The position numbers were made by a program, and so were the translations under genes. Of a DNA stretch of 64,000 nucleotides, positions 40,201 through 52,260 are shown one piece after another. The stretch covers positions 234,501 through 298,500 of the forward strand of contig CAJNDS010002293.1 of NCBI GenBank assembly GCA_905221605.1. Direction: 5' to 3'. Numbering within the stretch: position 1 is the stretch's first letter; every line of letters begins with the position of its first letter. The notes beneath the pieces are model-generated. The model saw only the letters and a list, made by a program, of their open reading frames with translations. It was not told where the DNA came from and did not search any database. This stretch comes from Symbiodinium natans. Its lineage: Eukaryota > Sar > Dinophyceae > Suessiales > Symbiodiniaceae.

Positions 40201-43200
40201 AGACAAGGAAGAGGGGCCTCACATTGAATGATGCGCCAGACGCTGAAGCAGCAGATGGCTGAAACCACCAAGTAGCCTCAGCTGACTTAGGAGTTTGCTC
40301 GGGCTTTAGGGTTGCATGGGCTTTCGCGATCGAAGCCTTGAAGACAGTTCTAGTTCCGAGTGTTTGCAAGGTCGCGGACCTATGCTTCAGCCCCTGCGCC
40401 ATCAACACTCCGACTACACCATGCAACCTACCCACCCAGCTTCGTTAGTCACACCTCGGAGCCCTAGACCCTGCATCCTAAACAAAAAGTCATACCACAC
40501 CTTCCTTTTTCGTACCCTGTACTGAACATAAGTCTAATGAACATACTCTATGGGTATCCGAAACTACACTGAAGCTGCTATAGGAGAGGGGGTTTAGGGC
40601 TTTAGGGTGCATGGGTTAGGCGCCGTCGAAATGCCCAAACCTTGTCCTCCTGAACCCCTTCCCCTTCAAACCCTTGACACACCCAGGGACGTTTTTCTTT
40701 AGGGACTTCTGTAGAGGAGTAAGAGCTCGCAGGCTCTGCCATGATATAATACTACAGCGCACTAGAAAACCCTGGAAACCCTGGAATACACCAGAAGATG
40801 CCATGACAACACCACAATACACGATGATGTTCTACTATCGCTCTACTACTCTACTCTGCTCTCACTGTACTATACTATACTCTACTCTACTATCGCATGC
40901 CATCTTTGGCTATTTTTTTGAACTTCGGGGAACACCAGCAACCTGGCCTGGCACGGCGAAAGCGAGACCGACCGATCCAAAGACGTACCTTAGCCACTCG
41001 CAGTTCGAGCTTTTTGGGCTTACTAGACCCCAAAGTAACCTAGGAATAAAAAGGATGATTTTTTGGTATACAGGGGCTGATAAGGGACCCCAAACCTCAA
41101 CAAGGGAACCAGGGCCTACGCTGGGTCCTAGTTTATTGAGGTTCAGGGTTTCGGGCCCTTGGTGGTTTAAGGATGTCTTGGCTGCGGGGCCAGGGGTGTG
41201 TCAAGAAGAGCTCAATCACATCCAAGCCGGCTGAAACAGGCTCAGAACTGCTTAGTCATCAGGATGTTGTTGGGACTGTTTCAGGCTTATAGGGGCCTGG
41301 GGCACATGACTGAGGGTCGTCAAGCCACGGCAAGGTCAGGACCCCGGCGCCCATCATGCCTGCTCCGGGAAACAGGTTTAGGGGTTAGGGTTTAGGGTTT
41401 GGGGTTTGGGCTTTAGGGTTCCAGTAGCAAGCTTAGCCAGTTTCGGCGCGTGTTCGTGGCGAAGTGCTGAAGCGCAAGTCATGCAAGCAGATGGTTCTCA
41501 GCTTCCAAGAATCTGCACGTCGTGGTTGGCATGATGAGTTCGTGAAGACAGAAACCTGAGCCGGCCCTTACACCCCAAACCCTAAACCCTAAACCCTAAA
41601 CCCTAAACCCCTGAATCCCACGTCACCCTTTCCCAGAAGGATGCTGGCCTTTCAGGATGGCCGCCACCCTGAGGAGTTCAGGTTAGACACAGGCCCGCGC
41701 TTGCAGAGGTTTAGGGTTTAGGGTTTAGGGTTTAGGGTTTAGGGTTTAGGTTTTTTTAGTTTTTTAGGGTTTAGGGTTCGGGGCTGTGAGGAGAGTGTAG
41801 ACTTCGGGAGTTTAGGAATTTCGGCGAGTCAGCCTCAACGCCCGAGATGTCTCTACAGACCCGTACTTTTCACAGCACCCAGGAGGGTTAGGGATTAGGG
41901 TTTAGGCTTTCTAGGGTTTAGGGTTTATAGGTTATAGGTTTAGGGTTTAGGGTTTAGGGCTTAGGGTTTAGGGTTTAGGGAACAAAATGGTAACGCCGAG
42001 TTGCGCCAGACGCGGCGACAGCCCGGGTCCCGACATGCTGGGAGGAGGCTTCAGGGCACGAGAGGTGCCATCAGTGCTTCGGCATCTCCCAGCGCAAGTT
42101 CAGGGGTTTGGGTACTTTTTTGGGGGGGTTAATCGTTAGGGTTTTGTGTTTAGGGTTCAGGGTTTAGGATTTAGGGTTTAGGGTTTCTAGGACTCAGTCG
42201 CTACCCTTGGGTCCAGTGCACTTAAACTCACTACTACGTCAGTTTGGGCATTGTTACTGTTGCCGATCGCTCCCGTTCGTCTTGAGCATGAGCGGAATGA
42301 GTTCCTACACTACTTCGTTCGCATCTCGGTGCACCATGAGCTGTCATTGCAGCAGGCGGGCACGTCCAGCTTCGTGGTGCACATGGCTGGGCAGCATGTT
42401 GTCGCAGATGCTTAGGCACGATCTTTGCTACCCAGGAAACCCCCGAGCTCCAGTGAACACACCTCCCTCCCGGGGCATCCCCCAGAACGCAATGTAGGGG
42501 GTTTTTTATTTTCTAACAGTATAATTAAAAAGGGGCCGTAAGAGAATACCAGTAGTAATTCTTCCGACCCCTACCGTATGCCAAAACCCTAAACGCTAAC
42601 CCCTAAACCCTAAACCCTAAACCCACCTCTGCGCCAGGCCAGCGGAGGCCAAAGCTGCCACAACGACTTGGGCGCGCAGCCGAAGCTTGCGACCCATCCA
42701 TCGGGGAGGCATGTCTTTGGAAGGCCAGGGATTTGCGTGAATGGTTTAGGGTTTAGGGTTTGGGGTTTAGGGTTTAGGGTTTAGGGTTTAGGGTTTAGGG
42801 TTTAGGGTTCTATCATCTGGGGTTCTAGGGTGCAGGGATTGGACGAGGACTCACTGGCCGACTGACGAGGGAAGGCTTGCAGGTCTATCATTGCTGCACA
42901 CGTGTAAGTAAGCTCTCCAGCTGATCTCGCAAGCTATCACCTTTGTTCCGCTGACCCTGCACTCTCTGCAGTGTGGACACAGCACCAGCGTTCTAGCGAC
43001 TATCTCCTCGTCTGTCGACATATCTCGCAGCCGTACCAACTATTTCAAGATGTTCGAGGGCATTTGCCAAGCGGAGCTGAGGAAGGGCGAGCGGTCATGT
43101 GAGGCGTGAGAGGTCGACAGCGCACGCGATCCAAAGCTACGCTACTTGGGTGCTGTACGCGCTATTTGGTTCCCCCACTATGGACCCTACTATTTTCGGG

Positions 43201-43360
43201 AACTGGGTAACCAAATCACCCTCATCACCCTCATTTAAACACTGCCCTTTTCAAATTTGTTTGATGAAACACGGCAGATGCCAGACACCCTCCAAGAAGT
43301 ACCGACATCTCAACAATGTTTTTGGGCTTCGGGCTTATCACCTCTAGCCCTTTTTGCATC
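37280..43360. other. Gene-poor host DNA with short telomere-type arrays
   Basis: No supported gene. TTTAGGG arrays lie at about 38,250-38,290, 38,893-38,985, 41,709-41,750, 41,938-41,980 and 42,744-42,812; CCCTAAA arrays at 41,578-41,612 and 42,598-42,625. Short open frames (for example 38,516-38,746, 40,674-41,234, 42,207-42,497) lack family signals. The stretch 42,490-42,580 shares an ending (ATTCTTCCGACCCCTAC-like) with 36,110-36,170, suggesting another dispersed repeat. Confidence 0.5.
39674..39813 (+). repeat. (TTTAGGG)n array
   Basis: About 20 units, one of the longest perfect arrays in the window. Confidence 0.95.
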
Positions 43361-43365
43361 GAAAC

Positions 43366-43446
43366 CCCTCCCTCTCTCTCTCTCTGCACGCATGGCCCCC
43401 CCCCAAGAGAGGAGGCCGCCCCTCCCTCTCTCTCTGTCTGTCTCTC

Positions 43447-43484
<38 letters not shown>
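43366..43484 (+). repeat. (CT)n-rich tract
   Basis: CTCTCT and CTGTCT runs. Pyrimidine-rich simple repeat, non-coding. Confidence 0.9.
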
Positions 43485-44295
43485 GGTTAAAAGGGCTTAG
43501 GGTTAAACATCCTGCGTGGTATCCACTGGGGCCTCTCTTGGGATCATTGGACTAGCAAGGCAGAGGTTTTGTCTCCAGCCACCCCGCTGACTGTGTGCCC
43601 ACACAACTTGCCATCAGCCCTTTTCCCTACACCCTAAGGGTTTAGGGTTTAGGGTTTAGGGTTTAGGGTAACCTCCATCCGAGGCCATGGCCACCTGACG
43701 GGAGTTGGAGAAGAGTGCGCTCCGCGCGACAGCAGGGCTAGGTCCACCCACCAGCCGTCATCAAGCACCCGCAGTCTTACAGCACTAGGACCCCAAACGG
43801 GGCGTTGCTCCACAATGGTATGGGCCCAACCCTAAACACTAAACCCTTTTGGTACCCTGAAACCCATCCCCACAATGCCCCGCTGCGCCTTCGCGAGGGC
43901 CAAACTCCGCTGCGAGGCTACGAGTTGCTGCTCTTTCTCGTGGAGTGCCTCCGCGGGCCCAGGGTCGCCGTTTTTGTCGGGTGTTGGGGCTTAGGTAGGG
44001 CTGCGAGTCTACACTGCTTCAAGGCATGGTTCTGAGAGGACAGCTGTGTTCAAGCATGGGCAGATCGTGGAGGTGCGCAGGAACTGCTCGTCCACTTTTC
44101 CACATCAAGCAGGCTCCGAGGTCGATCTAGCTGGGCTCATCCTGCCCTCACAAGAGACGTTTTTGTTGCATTGATACTGTGACTTGTCCATAGATTCACA
44201 AAAAGTGCCGCCAGCCACACGACGGGTACGGATTCCTATAGTACTTCTCATGGTACTTTTCCACTGCTTTGCAGAGTCACGGCTCAAGCCGCGCG

Positions 44296-45187
44296 TCACG
44301 GCACTGCAGCCACGGCGATGAACTCCTTGAGCTTCTCTGTGTCATGCCGGGCGGGGTCCTTCACTTCTCCACAGAAGGCATACCAGGTCTCGTTCTTCTC
44401 CTGGCCGGACTTTTGGAAGGCCTTCACGCGGTCAACCAGGGCTGCCTTCTCGGGGTCAAGCTTCAGCTTCTTCTGAGTCCGTCCGTACCAAGCCATCATC
44501 TGGTGCATCATCTTGCCGTGGCTGTTGGGGTTGGGTGGTCGGCCGGTCCAGGCAGACACATGGACCGACTTGCCTCCCAGCACAGCAATGGGCTAAAATA
44601 AGAAGTTCTTATGACCAAGGACACGCTCATGGCATGATGGCACAGTACAGAATGAGCCCCCTGGATCTGCGTGATACAGAGTGCGGTGTAGTACGAGCAA
44701 GTTCCACCGCACGTCAGCAAAGGCAGACGTTGGGTAATTTGCGTGTTTCTGGGTCAGTCTGTTGGTGGGCGTTGCCTTGCAATTGAAACCATATAACAAT
44801 GCTGTAGATGTCTCAAGCCTGCGCAGCCCCATAGCTGAGCCTATGATGCTGTCTAAATTCTGGTCCCCCTTGGGCCGGCCTTCCATTGAGCTTCCATCGA
44901 GGCTGGTAATGGCTTGAAGGGCTTCTTGTGGAGTCCTGTAGCGCACGAAGCCGATCCCTCGGGACTGCCCCCAATCATTGTACAGCACGTCGCAGTACTC
45001 AATCTCACCGGCTGTCCTGACACAAGTGAGGATACAGAACTGCAGCTTGAGATTCATGCATCGAGTTCTCCGACCCCACTAGCAGACCTCCAGTCCTCAT
45101 GTAGTCCTGGAGCTCTTGCCACTCCGCGTACTTGGGAATGCCGGCGACGAAAACGCAACGTCCATCATCTGCCACCTGATTCGCCAT
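44296..45187 (-). CDS. RRM RNA-binding protein, tandem copy 1 (three exons, 168 aa)
   Basis: Three minus-strand exons (45,096-45,187; 44,880-45,016; 44,296-44,573) give an uninterrupted 168-residue protein. It has an N-terminal RNA recognition motif: RNP2 as VFVAGI (residues 12-17) and RNP1 as RGIGFVRY (residues 50-57). After the RRM comes AWTGRPPNPN, a GKMMHQMMAWYG helix, and a tail with WYAFCGEVKDPARHD, a module I associate with dinoflagellate RNA-binding proteins. Intron 1 (45,017-45,095, 79 bp) is GA-AG; intron 2 (44,574-44,879, 306 bp) is GC-AG; in both the acceptor is followed by G. The exon lengths 92, 137 and 278 keep phase exactly. Probable role: RNA processing or binding in nucleus or plastid; no targeting peptide is visible. 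It is about 80% identical, by eye, to the copy next door. Confidence 0.8.
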
Positions 45188-45632
45188 TAGCCGACTCCTC
45201 CCACGAACTCTAGGCTGTCAAATCCGCTGCAGGTTTTCTTGAGCCAGCACAGCTCCGGACGTGTGATTCCTGTGAAGTCTCTGCAAGCTCGATTCAGACC
45301 AGTCCCGTCACATGTCATGAGCAGCGCGGAAGAGTTTTGCAAGAGAGCAGGGCTTGCAGCAACAGCTCATGAGATTCATGTCCTTGTTGGGTTCTTGCAT
45401 GCACCAAACGCTCATCATGCTGGTCTTCATTTTCCCACGACGCCTGCTTCAAGATCGACGCAACTGGGGCGTACGACGAGCCACAGCCCCTTGTCAGAGT
45501 CTATGTCTATTCATATAACTCTCCTGCTTCACCTGCCGGCAATGCCACAATGCTGACTGACACATGCTGACAGCGCATGGGCTCTATGATGCCTGCCACC
45601 GCGCGGCAAAAACGTGTTAAGGCGCATCAGAA

Positions 45633-46669
45633 TTATGGCACTGCGTGCAAGGTGACAAACTCCTTGAGTTTTTCTATGTCGTGTCTGGCGGGATCCTTCA
45701 CTTCGCCACAGAAGGCATACCAGGTCTCCTTCTTCTCCTGGTCTGTCTTTTGGAAGCTCTTGACCCGCTCCACCAGCGCAGCCTTCTCCGGGTCAATCTT
45801 CAGCCTGGGACTCTACCTACCCATATCTCTGAGCCAACTACCCTGAATTCGGAAGCACAACCCCAGAAAAAATGTAGCTCAAGAGAGTCTGAGGAGCTTC
45901 TTCTGTGCCCCTCCGTACCAAGCCATCATCTGGTACATCATCTTCCCAGGGCTGTTGGGGTTAGGTGGTCGACCAGTCCATGCAGACACCTGCACCGACT
46001 TGCCTCCGGGCACTGCTGGGGTTTAGGGTTTAGGGTTTAGGGTTTAGGGTTTAGGGTTTAGGGCTTAGGGCTTAGGGTTTAGGGTTTAGGGTTTAGGGTT
46101 TAGGGTTTAGGGTTTAGAGGCCGAGTGTGATAGATACCAACTACTTCAGCTTCAGGGCTTAGCCAAGTGCCCTTTGATTCAGCAGCTGCTTAAGGCTGCA
46201 CCCTATGCAGGGCTGCACCATGCTGGTGCCAGGGTGCTCTTGATGAGGCTACTTGGTCTTCGTGATGCTGCGCGACATGCTGCTTTGCGTGGCCATGCTA
46301 GACGTTAAGACTACCCAAAGCAAGCTGGCAAATTGAGGCCATGGCCTTCCATCGAACTTCCATCGAGGGTGGCAATGGCCGCCTGGGCTTCCGCTTGGGT
46401 CTTGTAACGCACGAAGCCGATACCGCGCGGCTGGCCCCAGTCGTTGTACAGCACGTCGCAATACTCAATCTCCCCGGCGGTCCTTCATACAGGCACGTCT
46501 TTGGAGACATCGTAAGTCATCGCAACACAGCGGCAACATGCCCAAGCATTGTTCAGAGGGCCAGAAGACTCTCTGTCCTCATGTGGTCCTTTAGCTCTTG
46601 CCACTCTGCGTGCTTTGGCATGCCCCCAATGTACACGCAGCGCCCATCATCTGGGACCTGACCCGCCAT
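45633..46669 (-). CDS. RRM RNA-binding protein, tandem copy 2 (four exons, 168 aa)
   Basis: Four minus-strand exons (46,578-46,669; 46,346-46,482; 45,898-46,003; 45,633-45,804) encode a 168-residue protein with RNP2 VYIGGM and RNP1 RGIGFVRY, then AWTGRPPNPNSPGKMM and the WYAFCGEVKDPARHD tail. Intron 1 (46,483-46,577, 95 bp) is GA-AG, intron 2 (46,004-46,345, 342 bp) is GC-AG and contains a telomere-type array, and intron 3 (45,805-45,897, 93 bp) is GC-AG. Exons 1 and 2 have exactly the lengths of copy 1; exons 3 and 4 together equal exon 3 of copy 1, so this copy has an additional intron. It has the same orientation as copy 1, about 445 bp upstream of it, as in dinoflagellate tandem arrays. 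Confidence 0.8.
46018..46119 (+). repeat. Telomere-type array inside an intron
   Basis: About 14 TTTAGGG units (two TTTAGGGC-type variants) lie within intron 2 of RRM copy 2; on the transcript they read as CCCTAAA just upstream of the acceptor. Confidence 0.9.
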
Positions 46670-46899
46670 CGCAGAACTTCCCCACTCGCCCTGAGCCATC
46701 AAATTGACTGCGGGGCCAGAGCAGCTTGAGATCGAGACGCTGGGCATTCCCCTGCTAAGCTACTGTCTCCATCTGCCAAGCACGGCCACATTCTACACCG
46801 CAAATGTCCGCGCTTCCATGTGCAGGTTCTTGTGCGCGTGCTTCACCGGCGCCTTCTTTACCCGCCCTCGGTCAGCTTCCAGATCGCACGCTCGCCGCT

Positions 46900-48380
46900 G
46901 AGCCTGGCAGTTCGACTAGCAAACCCCTCGTTCCGGCATTCGAGCTGCGCGCGCAATGCTGTCAAGGGCTGCTGTTGGAGATCTGCGACACCAATGATGC
47001 TGTGATGACCCGTCCTCCTTGCGCGCAAGGCATGTGTCTTCCAGCTCCTCGATCGGCGCTGACTCTACATCCTAAACCCTAAACCCTGAACCCTAAACCG
47101 TGAAAAACACACCGGTGAAAGCCGTGTCATGCCCTGCCAAGAACCCCTTTGTGGGGGTGTTCGGAATTGGGGTCCCTTATGGGGGATCCTGATTATCAGG
47201 AACCCTACTAGTTGGGGGACTCTATTTGGGGTCCTAAACCCTAAACCCTAAACCCTAAACCCTAAACCCCGTTTGGGGGACCATATTTGGGGTCCCTTAG
47301 ACTCGTAAACCCCCCCATGTCACGTCTCCTTCTGCAGCTGCTCGATCTTGCGCTCCTGGCTCTGCAGCTGCACCTTCAAAGAGCCCTTTTGCAGCAGGAC
47401 TCCTCAACCTCGCCCTTGCTGGAAGCCCCTAAACCCTAAACCCTAAACCCTAAGCCCTAAACCCTAAACCCTAAACCCTCAACCCTAAACCTTAAACCCT
47501 CAACCCTCAACCCTAACCCTAAACCCTAAACCCTAATCCCTGCAACCCTGCAACCCGAAACCCTAAACCCTGCAACCCGAAACCCTAAACCCAGGTCTAG
47601 CGAAGACTGCGGGATGCTTGCGGGGCCCAGGCATGCGCACTCGCCGCCGCCTGCCAGACATGCTGTGGCTGTGGGTATCTCAGGCGCCTCCACCACGTCT
47701 GTGCGGGAAAAGGGCGGAGCTAGAACGGCCTACCCTAAACCCCAAACCCTAACCCTAAACCCTAAACCCTAAACCCTAAACCCTAAACCCCAAGCCCACC
47801 TTCTTCGCTGCCAGCAGATCCGCCGCCCGCGCCTGGCATCACAAAGCTGGAGCTGTGGGCTCCAAGCCTTTTTTGCAGCTGTTTAGGGTTTAGGGTTTCG
47901 GTTTAGGGTTTAGGGTTTAGGGTTTAGGGTTTAGGGTTTAGGGTTTAGGGTTTAGGGTTTAGGGTTTAGGGTTGAGGGTTTAGGGTTTAGGGTTTAGGGT
48001 TTAGGGTTTAGGGTTGAGGTTTGGGTTGGGTTTAGGGTTTAGGGTTTAGGGTTTTAGGGTTTAGGGTTTAGGGTTGAGGGTTTAGGGTTTAGGGTTTAGG
48101 GTTTAGGGTTTAGGGTCTAGGGTTAGGGCTTAGGGCTTAGGGTTTAGGGTTTAGGGTTTGGGGTTGAGGGTTTAGGGTTGTGTGCTTGTTCCGGCCCCTA
48201 GAGTACAACCGAATCATATCGCAGTGAGGCTCCAAGGCGTCGTGGGCAAGTTGCGAAGCCCTGTCCAGCCCTTCAACCACAGATCTGGAAGTCCTCGACA
48301 CGAGCATCGGAGCCCTAAACCCTAAACCCTAAACCGTAAACCTTAAACCCTAAACCCTAAACCCTAAACCCCATTTTGGA
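46900..48380. repeat. Cluster of telomere-type arrays in both orientations
   Basis: CCCTAAA arrays at 47,227-47,268, 47,427-47,592 (with degenerate ends), 47,730-47,793 and 48,310-48,372, and the longest TTTAGGG stretch of the window at 47,882-48,180 (about 40 units, several variants such as TTGAGGG). Between them lies unique DNA without a supported gene. Confidence 0.9.
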
Positions 48381-49960
48381 ACCCAGACTCTGCATGTCAG
48401 GCCCTAAACCCTCAAGCCGACCTCTGCTTGGACCCTCCTCTTCTCCTCGTCCAGCAAGCCTGGCGCAGTATGTCAGGAGTCGCTGTGTGCACCTCTCATT
48501 TAGGGTTTAGGGTTTAGGGTTTCGGGTTCAGGGTTGCAGGGTTTAGGGTTTAGGGTATCACGGGGGCATGGATCAGAAGGAGATTGCCTAAACTCAACTC
48601 GAGCTGTGTTTTGTCGAAGTGCCTTCTTCTGAATCTCACGTGCCCTTTCTGGCATTCCGAAAGACTGACCGGAAGAAAGAACCCTAACCCCTCAACCCTC
48701 GGCATCTTGGCCAGGCGAACAGCCAGGTGTACAGAACAAGCTATTCCATCCCCTTGTTGGATACGACAAAGAACCTTGAAGCCTGAAGCCCGAAACCCTA
48801 AACCCTAAACCCTGTGCATCATTGGGCCCTGGCGGCGTCTCAGTTGCTCTTGCTCGCCGTCCTGTTACGGTGCTCAAGGCTTCGAAGATGTCGCAAAAGA
48901 AAACAGGGCAGACCCCTAAACCCTAAACCCCCTAAACCCCCTAAACCCCCTAAAACCCCTAAACCCCCTAAACCCCCCTAAAACCCCCTAAACCCCCCTA
49001 AAACCCCATAAACCCCTTAACACGCCAAAAGGCCCACGCCCCAAATGCATGCGTTTTGCGGGGCGGCCTGGCACAGGATCTTGTCCCGGTCAGCCCGAGG
49101 CGTCATCGAGTTGGGTCTGTGGTTCTCCTTTGCCTCGAAGCCACAGTGGTTTAGGGTTTGGGGTTTGGGGTTTGGGGTTTAGGGTTTAGGGTTTAGGGAT
49201 TAGGGGTTCAGAAGCCATTAGGTGGTTCGCAATTAGGGGTACCTTATTGGGGTCCTTATTATAAGGTCCTACTATTTGGGGGTCTATTTTAGGGGCCCTT
49301 ATTCTAAGGTCATACTGTTTGGGGGTCTATTTTAGGGGCCCCTGATTTTCGTAAACCCCCTCACAAAGGGCCTTAATGCGTAGGTCCGTGTATTAAGGGG
49401 GTGCTTCAGGGCATTCAGAGTATTTCGGGTTGAAGTTTAAGGGTCCAGGGATGCTGCAACACTCCAGGGATGGGCGTGTGCCTTTAGGGTTTAGGGTTTA
49501 GGGTTTAGGGTTCAGGGTTCAGGGTTTAGGGTGCTTTTCAAGTGGTTTCTAGGCTGGAAAGGGCCCTCTTGACAGAGAAGCCCCAACACCAAGGCGATCA
49601 TCGTCTTGTTTCTTGTGGCTGCGAGCGCACTACTCAGACAACACCCGAAACCCTACACCCTAAATCTTGCACCCCAAACGTTACACTCTGTTTTGCACCC
49701 TGGACTGTCGAACTTGACATCTGGGCACCATGCAGCGGAGGATGCCCGTCGCAAAGACTTGCGCCTTTCGCCTTCCACCTCTGCGGGTCTTGGGGTTTAG
49801 GTTTTTGTTAGGGGTTTGGGATTATATAGGGTTTCAGGTTTATTGTTTTGTTAGGGTTTAGGGTTCAGGGTTCAGGGTTTTTAGGGTTTTGGGTGGTTTT
49901 TGGCATGCAGGGTTTAAGGCTGGGAGCGTGCTATGGGGCTTGGGGGGGGGGGGTTCAGGG
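48381..49960. other. Gene-poor DNA with C-rich telomere variants
   Basis: No supported gene. 48,914-49,022 consists of CCCCTAAA and CCCCCTAAA variants of the telomere unit. Shorter TTTAGGG arrays lie at 49,150-49,200 and 49,483-49,530. Confidence 0.6.
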
Positions 49961-49965
49961 TTTAG

Positions 49966-50180
49966 GGCTATAGGGCTATAGGGCTATGGGGCTATAGGGC
50001 TATAAGGCTATAGGGGTATAGGGCTATAGGGCTATAGGGCAATAGGGCTAAAGGGCTATAGGGCTCTAGGGCTATAGGGGCTATAGGGCTATAGGGCAAT
50101 AGGGCTATAGGGCTATAGGGCAATAGGGCTAAAGGGCTATAGGGCAATAGGGCTATAGGGCTATAGGGCTATAGGGGCTA
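49966..50180 (+). repeat. GGGCTATA minisatellite
   Basis: About 24 copies of an 8-9-base unit AGGGCTATA with variants (AGGGCAATA, AGGGGCTATA). It may derive from a TTTAGGG array by mutation. Non-coding. Confidence 0.95.
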
Positions 50181-50997
50181 TAAAGTCTAGAGCTCAGGGC
50201 TTAGGGTTGGTTAGGGCTTCGGGTTTGGTTTCGGCTTTGGGGCTCACGCCTGCGGCTTCGGTGTGGCGTCCATCTCATCGAAGATGCTGAAGCTGTTCCC
50301 CGGGGCTTCAGCAGACTCCTGTCCAATAAAGGTGTAGGGTTTAGGGTTTAGGGTTCAGGGTTCAGGGTTGAGGGTTTAGGGCTTTGGGGGTTTAAGGCTT
50401 TAAATTTTAAGGTTCTCCGCCAGATTCAAGTCACATAGGATCACGTAACGGAGAACATCAAAGACAACCACAAGAGCAAGGGCAGGGGGGACAGAGGCCG
50501 GTCAGGTTTTCCTGAACTACGGGGTTTAGGGTTTAGGGGTTAGGGGTTTTAGGGTTTAGGGTTTAGGGTTTAGGGTTTGTTGGCAGAATCCAAACCATTA
50601 CCCACGCGTAGAACCTAGGATTAGAAATGCCATATGCTGAGAAAACCTCAGACACACACGCACAGGCACGCTTGACCTAAGCAGCGCCCACATGGTGCCA
50701 GTCACAAGACGCCGGGGTGTTCCTTGCAAACCTTATGAAGATCTAACCAGAGTCACAGCGTTCTGCGGGACAGTGCCGGCCCCAAAGAGGATTCGAGGAG
50801 TTTTGCGATGTCAACTCCGCAACATCGACCTTTCACTTCTCTCTTTTGAAAACCTACCTTGTAGAGGCCTGAACAATAAAAATAGGGTCTTGGGGGTTCT
50901 TATAGTATCACGATAAAGACCCCTATAGTACCTTGTAGGCCCCGTTTGAGGCATGGACCCTGTGCCCTCGCAGCTCCCGACATGGAAAAGTGGCCGC

Positions 50998-51040
<43 letters not shown>

Positions 51041-51110
51041 CCGACCCCTCTCCCAAGCAGCTGTAACTGTGGGTTGCTTGCATCTGTCAGCACCACTACT
51101 ACTTGCTCAA
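50181..51110. other. Gene-poor host DNA
   Basis: Short telomere-type stretches at 50,335-50,375 and 50,520-50,580, and a (GT)n microsatellite at 50,999-51,033. No supported gene. Confidence 0.5.
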
Positions 51111-51112
51111 GA

Positions 51113-51151
51113 CCCCCCCCCCCCCCCACACACAAAAACTAAAAAAAAGAA

Positions 51152-51191
<40 letters not shown>

Positions 51192-51333
51192 ATATTCTTC
51201 CTTATGACGGCAACAGAGGGATGACTGTCAATGATAATGATCCCTATGTTGCCCGCATAAGGAGGAATAATGCCTTCTTTTCTTTTATTTTATTTGTTTG
51301 TGTGTGTGTGTGTTTTTTTTTTTGGGGGGGGGG
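51113..51333. mobile_element. Foldback (MITE-like) element with poly-C/poly-G ends
   Basis: Left half: poly-C (51,113-51,127), ACACACAAAAACTAAAAAAA and (CA)n, ATTCTTCCTTATG, GGCAACAGAGGGAT. Right half: ATCCCTATGTTGCC, CATAAGGAGGAAT, a T-rich stretch, (GT)n and poly-G ending at 51,333. The right is the reverse complement of the left in order and sequence, so the whole 221 bp can fold into one hairpin with a small loop near 51,225. There is no coding capacity, and no target duplication is clear. Confidence 0.55.
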
Positions 51334-51722
51334 TTCTAAGCAAACAGTAAGTCACTGGGATCCGGCTTGAAAGGGATCTTTAGGGTTTCGGGTTTAGGGT
51401 CCAAGGCACAGGACGCTCAGGAAGGCAGAAGATGTGCTGCACTGGAAGATTTAGATCGCCTTCGAGCAACTAGACCCTTGGTGCAGCATTCCTCTGTGCA
51501 GAGTTCAAGAGCAAAACCGACGGCACTATGTGCCAGCATTAACCGTGCAGATCATCATGCATCCGCGTGAGAACCTTGTACAAAGTGGCCACACGTGCAC
51601 AGGGAAAGATCAAAGGCACAAAACGGCTGAGTCGAAATGGCATGTATTGACTTGAGGGGTTCGAAGGTGTTTGGTGGCATTGCACTTGCTTCACGACTCA
51701 TCTGCCAACATGGACGCTGAAT

Positions 51723-52260
51723 TTACATGACTGGCGGCAAGCTGTCCATGAAGCGCTCAGTCGCGGGTATCACCACGGCGCGGTCGTCCATGGTGGTTGG
51801 GATTTCGTACGAACTTGGTCGACATGTGAGCAACACCGACGACACCCTACGGATCCTGCATGACACCGGCATACGACACAACGCCTGCGTGTAGCCGTCA
51901 CAAGCGGCAGATCCCTGGTGCCAAGGCACGACATAAAACCACATACTGCTAGTGCCAAGGATAGACACTCACACACACACACACACACACTCTCTCTCTC
52001 TCTCTCTCTCTCTCTCATCTCAGGCATGTCATTTCCCCACTGCATCTCGTGTAAGTCGAGTGGAACAAGCCTGCGCAGACAACCTGCTGGGGCGGATGCC
52101 CGGGACCAATGGCGCTTTCCTCTCCTTTGCTGAAGCGCGCAGATGACATCCTGCTCACAGCGGCGCCAGGGTTTCCGCAAGCAATGAACTGCAACGATGC
52201 AACGGCCTTGACCAGGTGGACATACTCGGGGTCGGCCCCTTGCACTGCAGACACAGAGAA
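51723..52260 (-). CDS. Possible exons of an unrecognised host gene
   Basis: Two minus-strand stretches look like exons. One at about 52,150-52,254 reads GADPEYVHLVKAVASLQFIA with even amino-acid use. Another at about 51,723-51,825 ends in a stop at 51,723-51,725 after VVIPATERFMDSLPPVM, like a final exon. I cannot join them with confidence; a (CA)n(CT)n microsatellite (51,967-52,016) lies in between, where an intron would be. No family recognised. Confidence 0.3.
51967..52016 (+). repeat. (CA)n(CT)n microsatellite
   Basis: About 11 CA followed by about 13 CT dinucleotides; source of several meaningless open frames. Confidence 0.95.
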
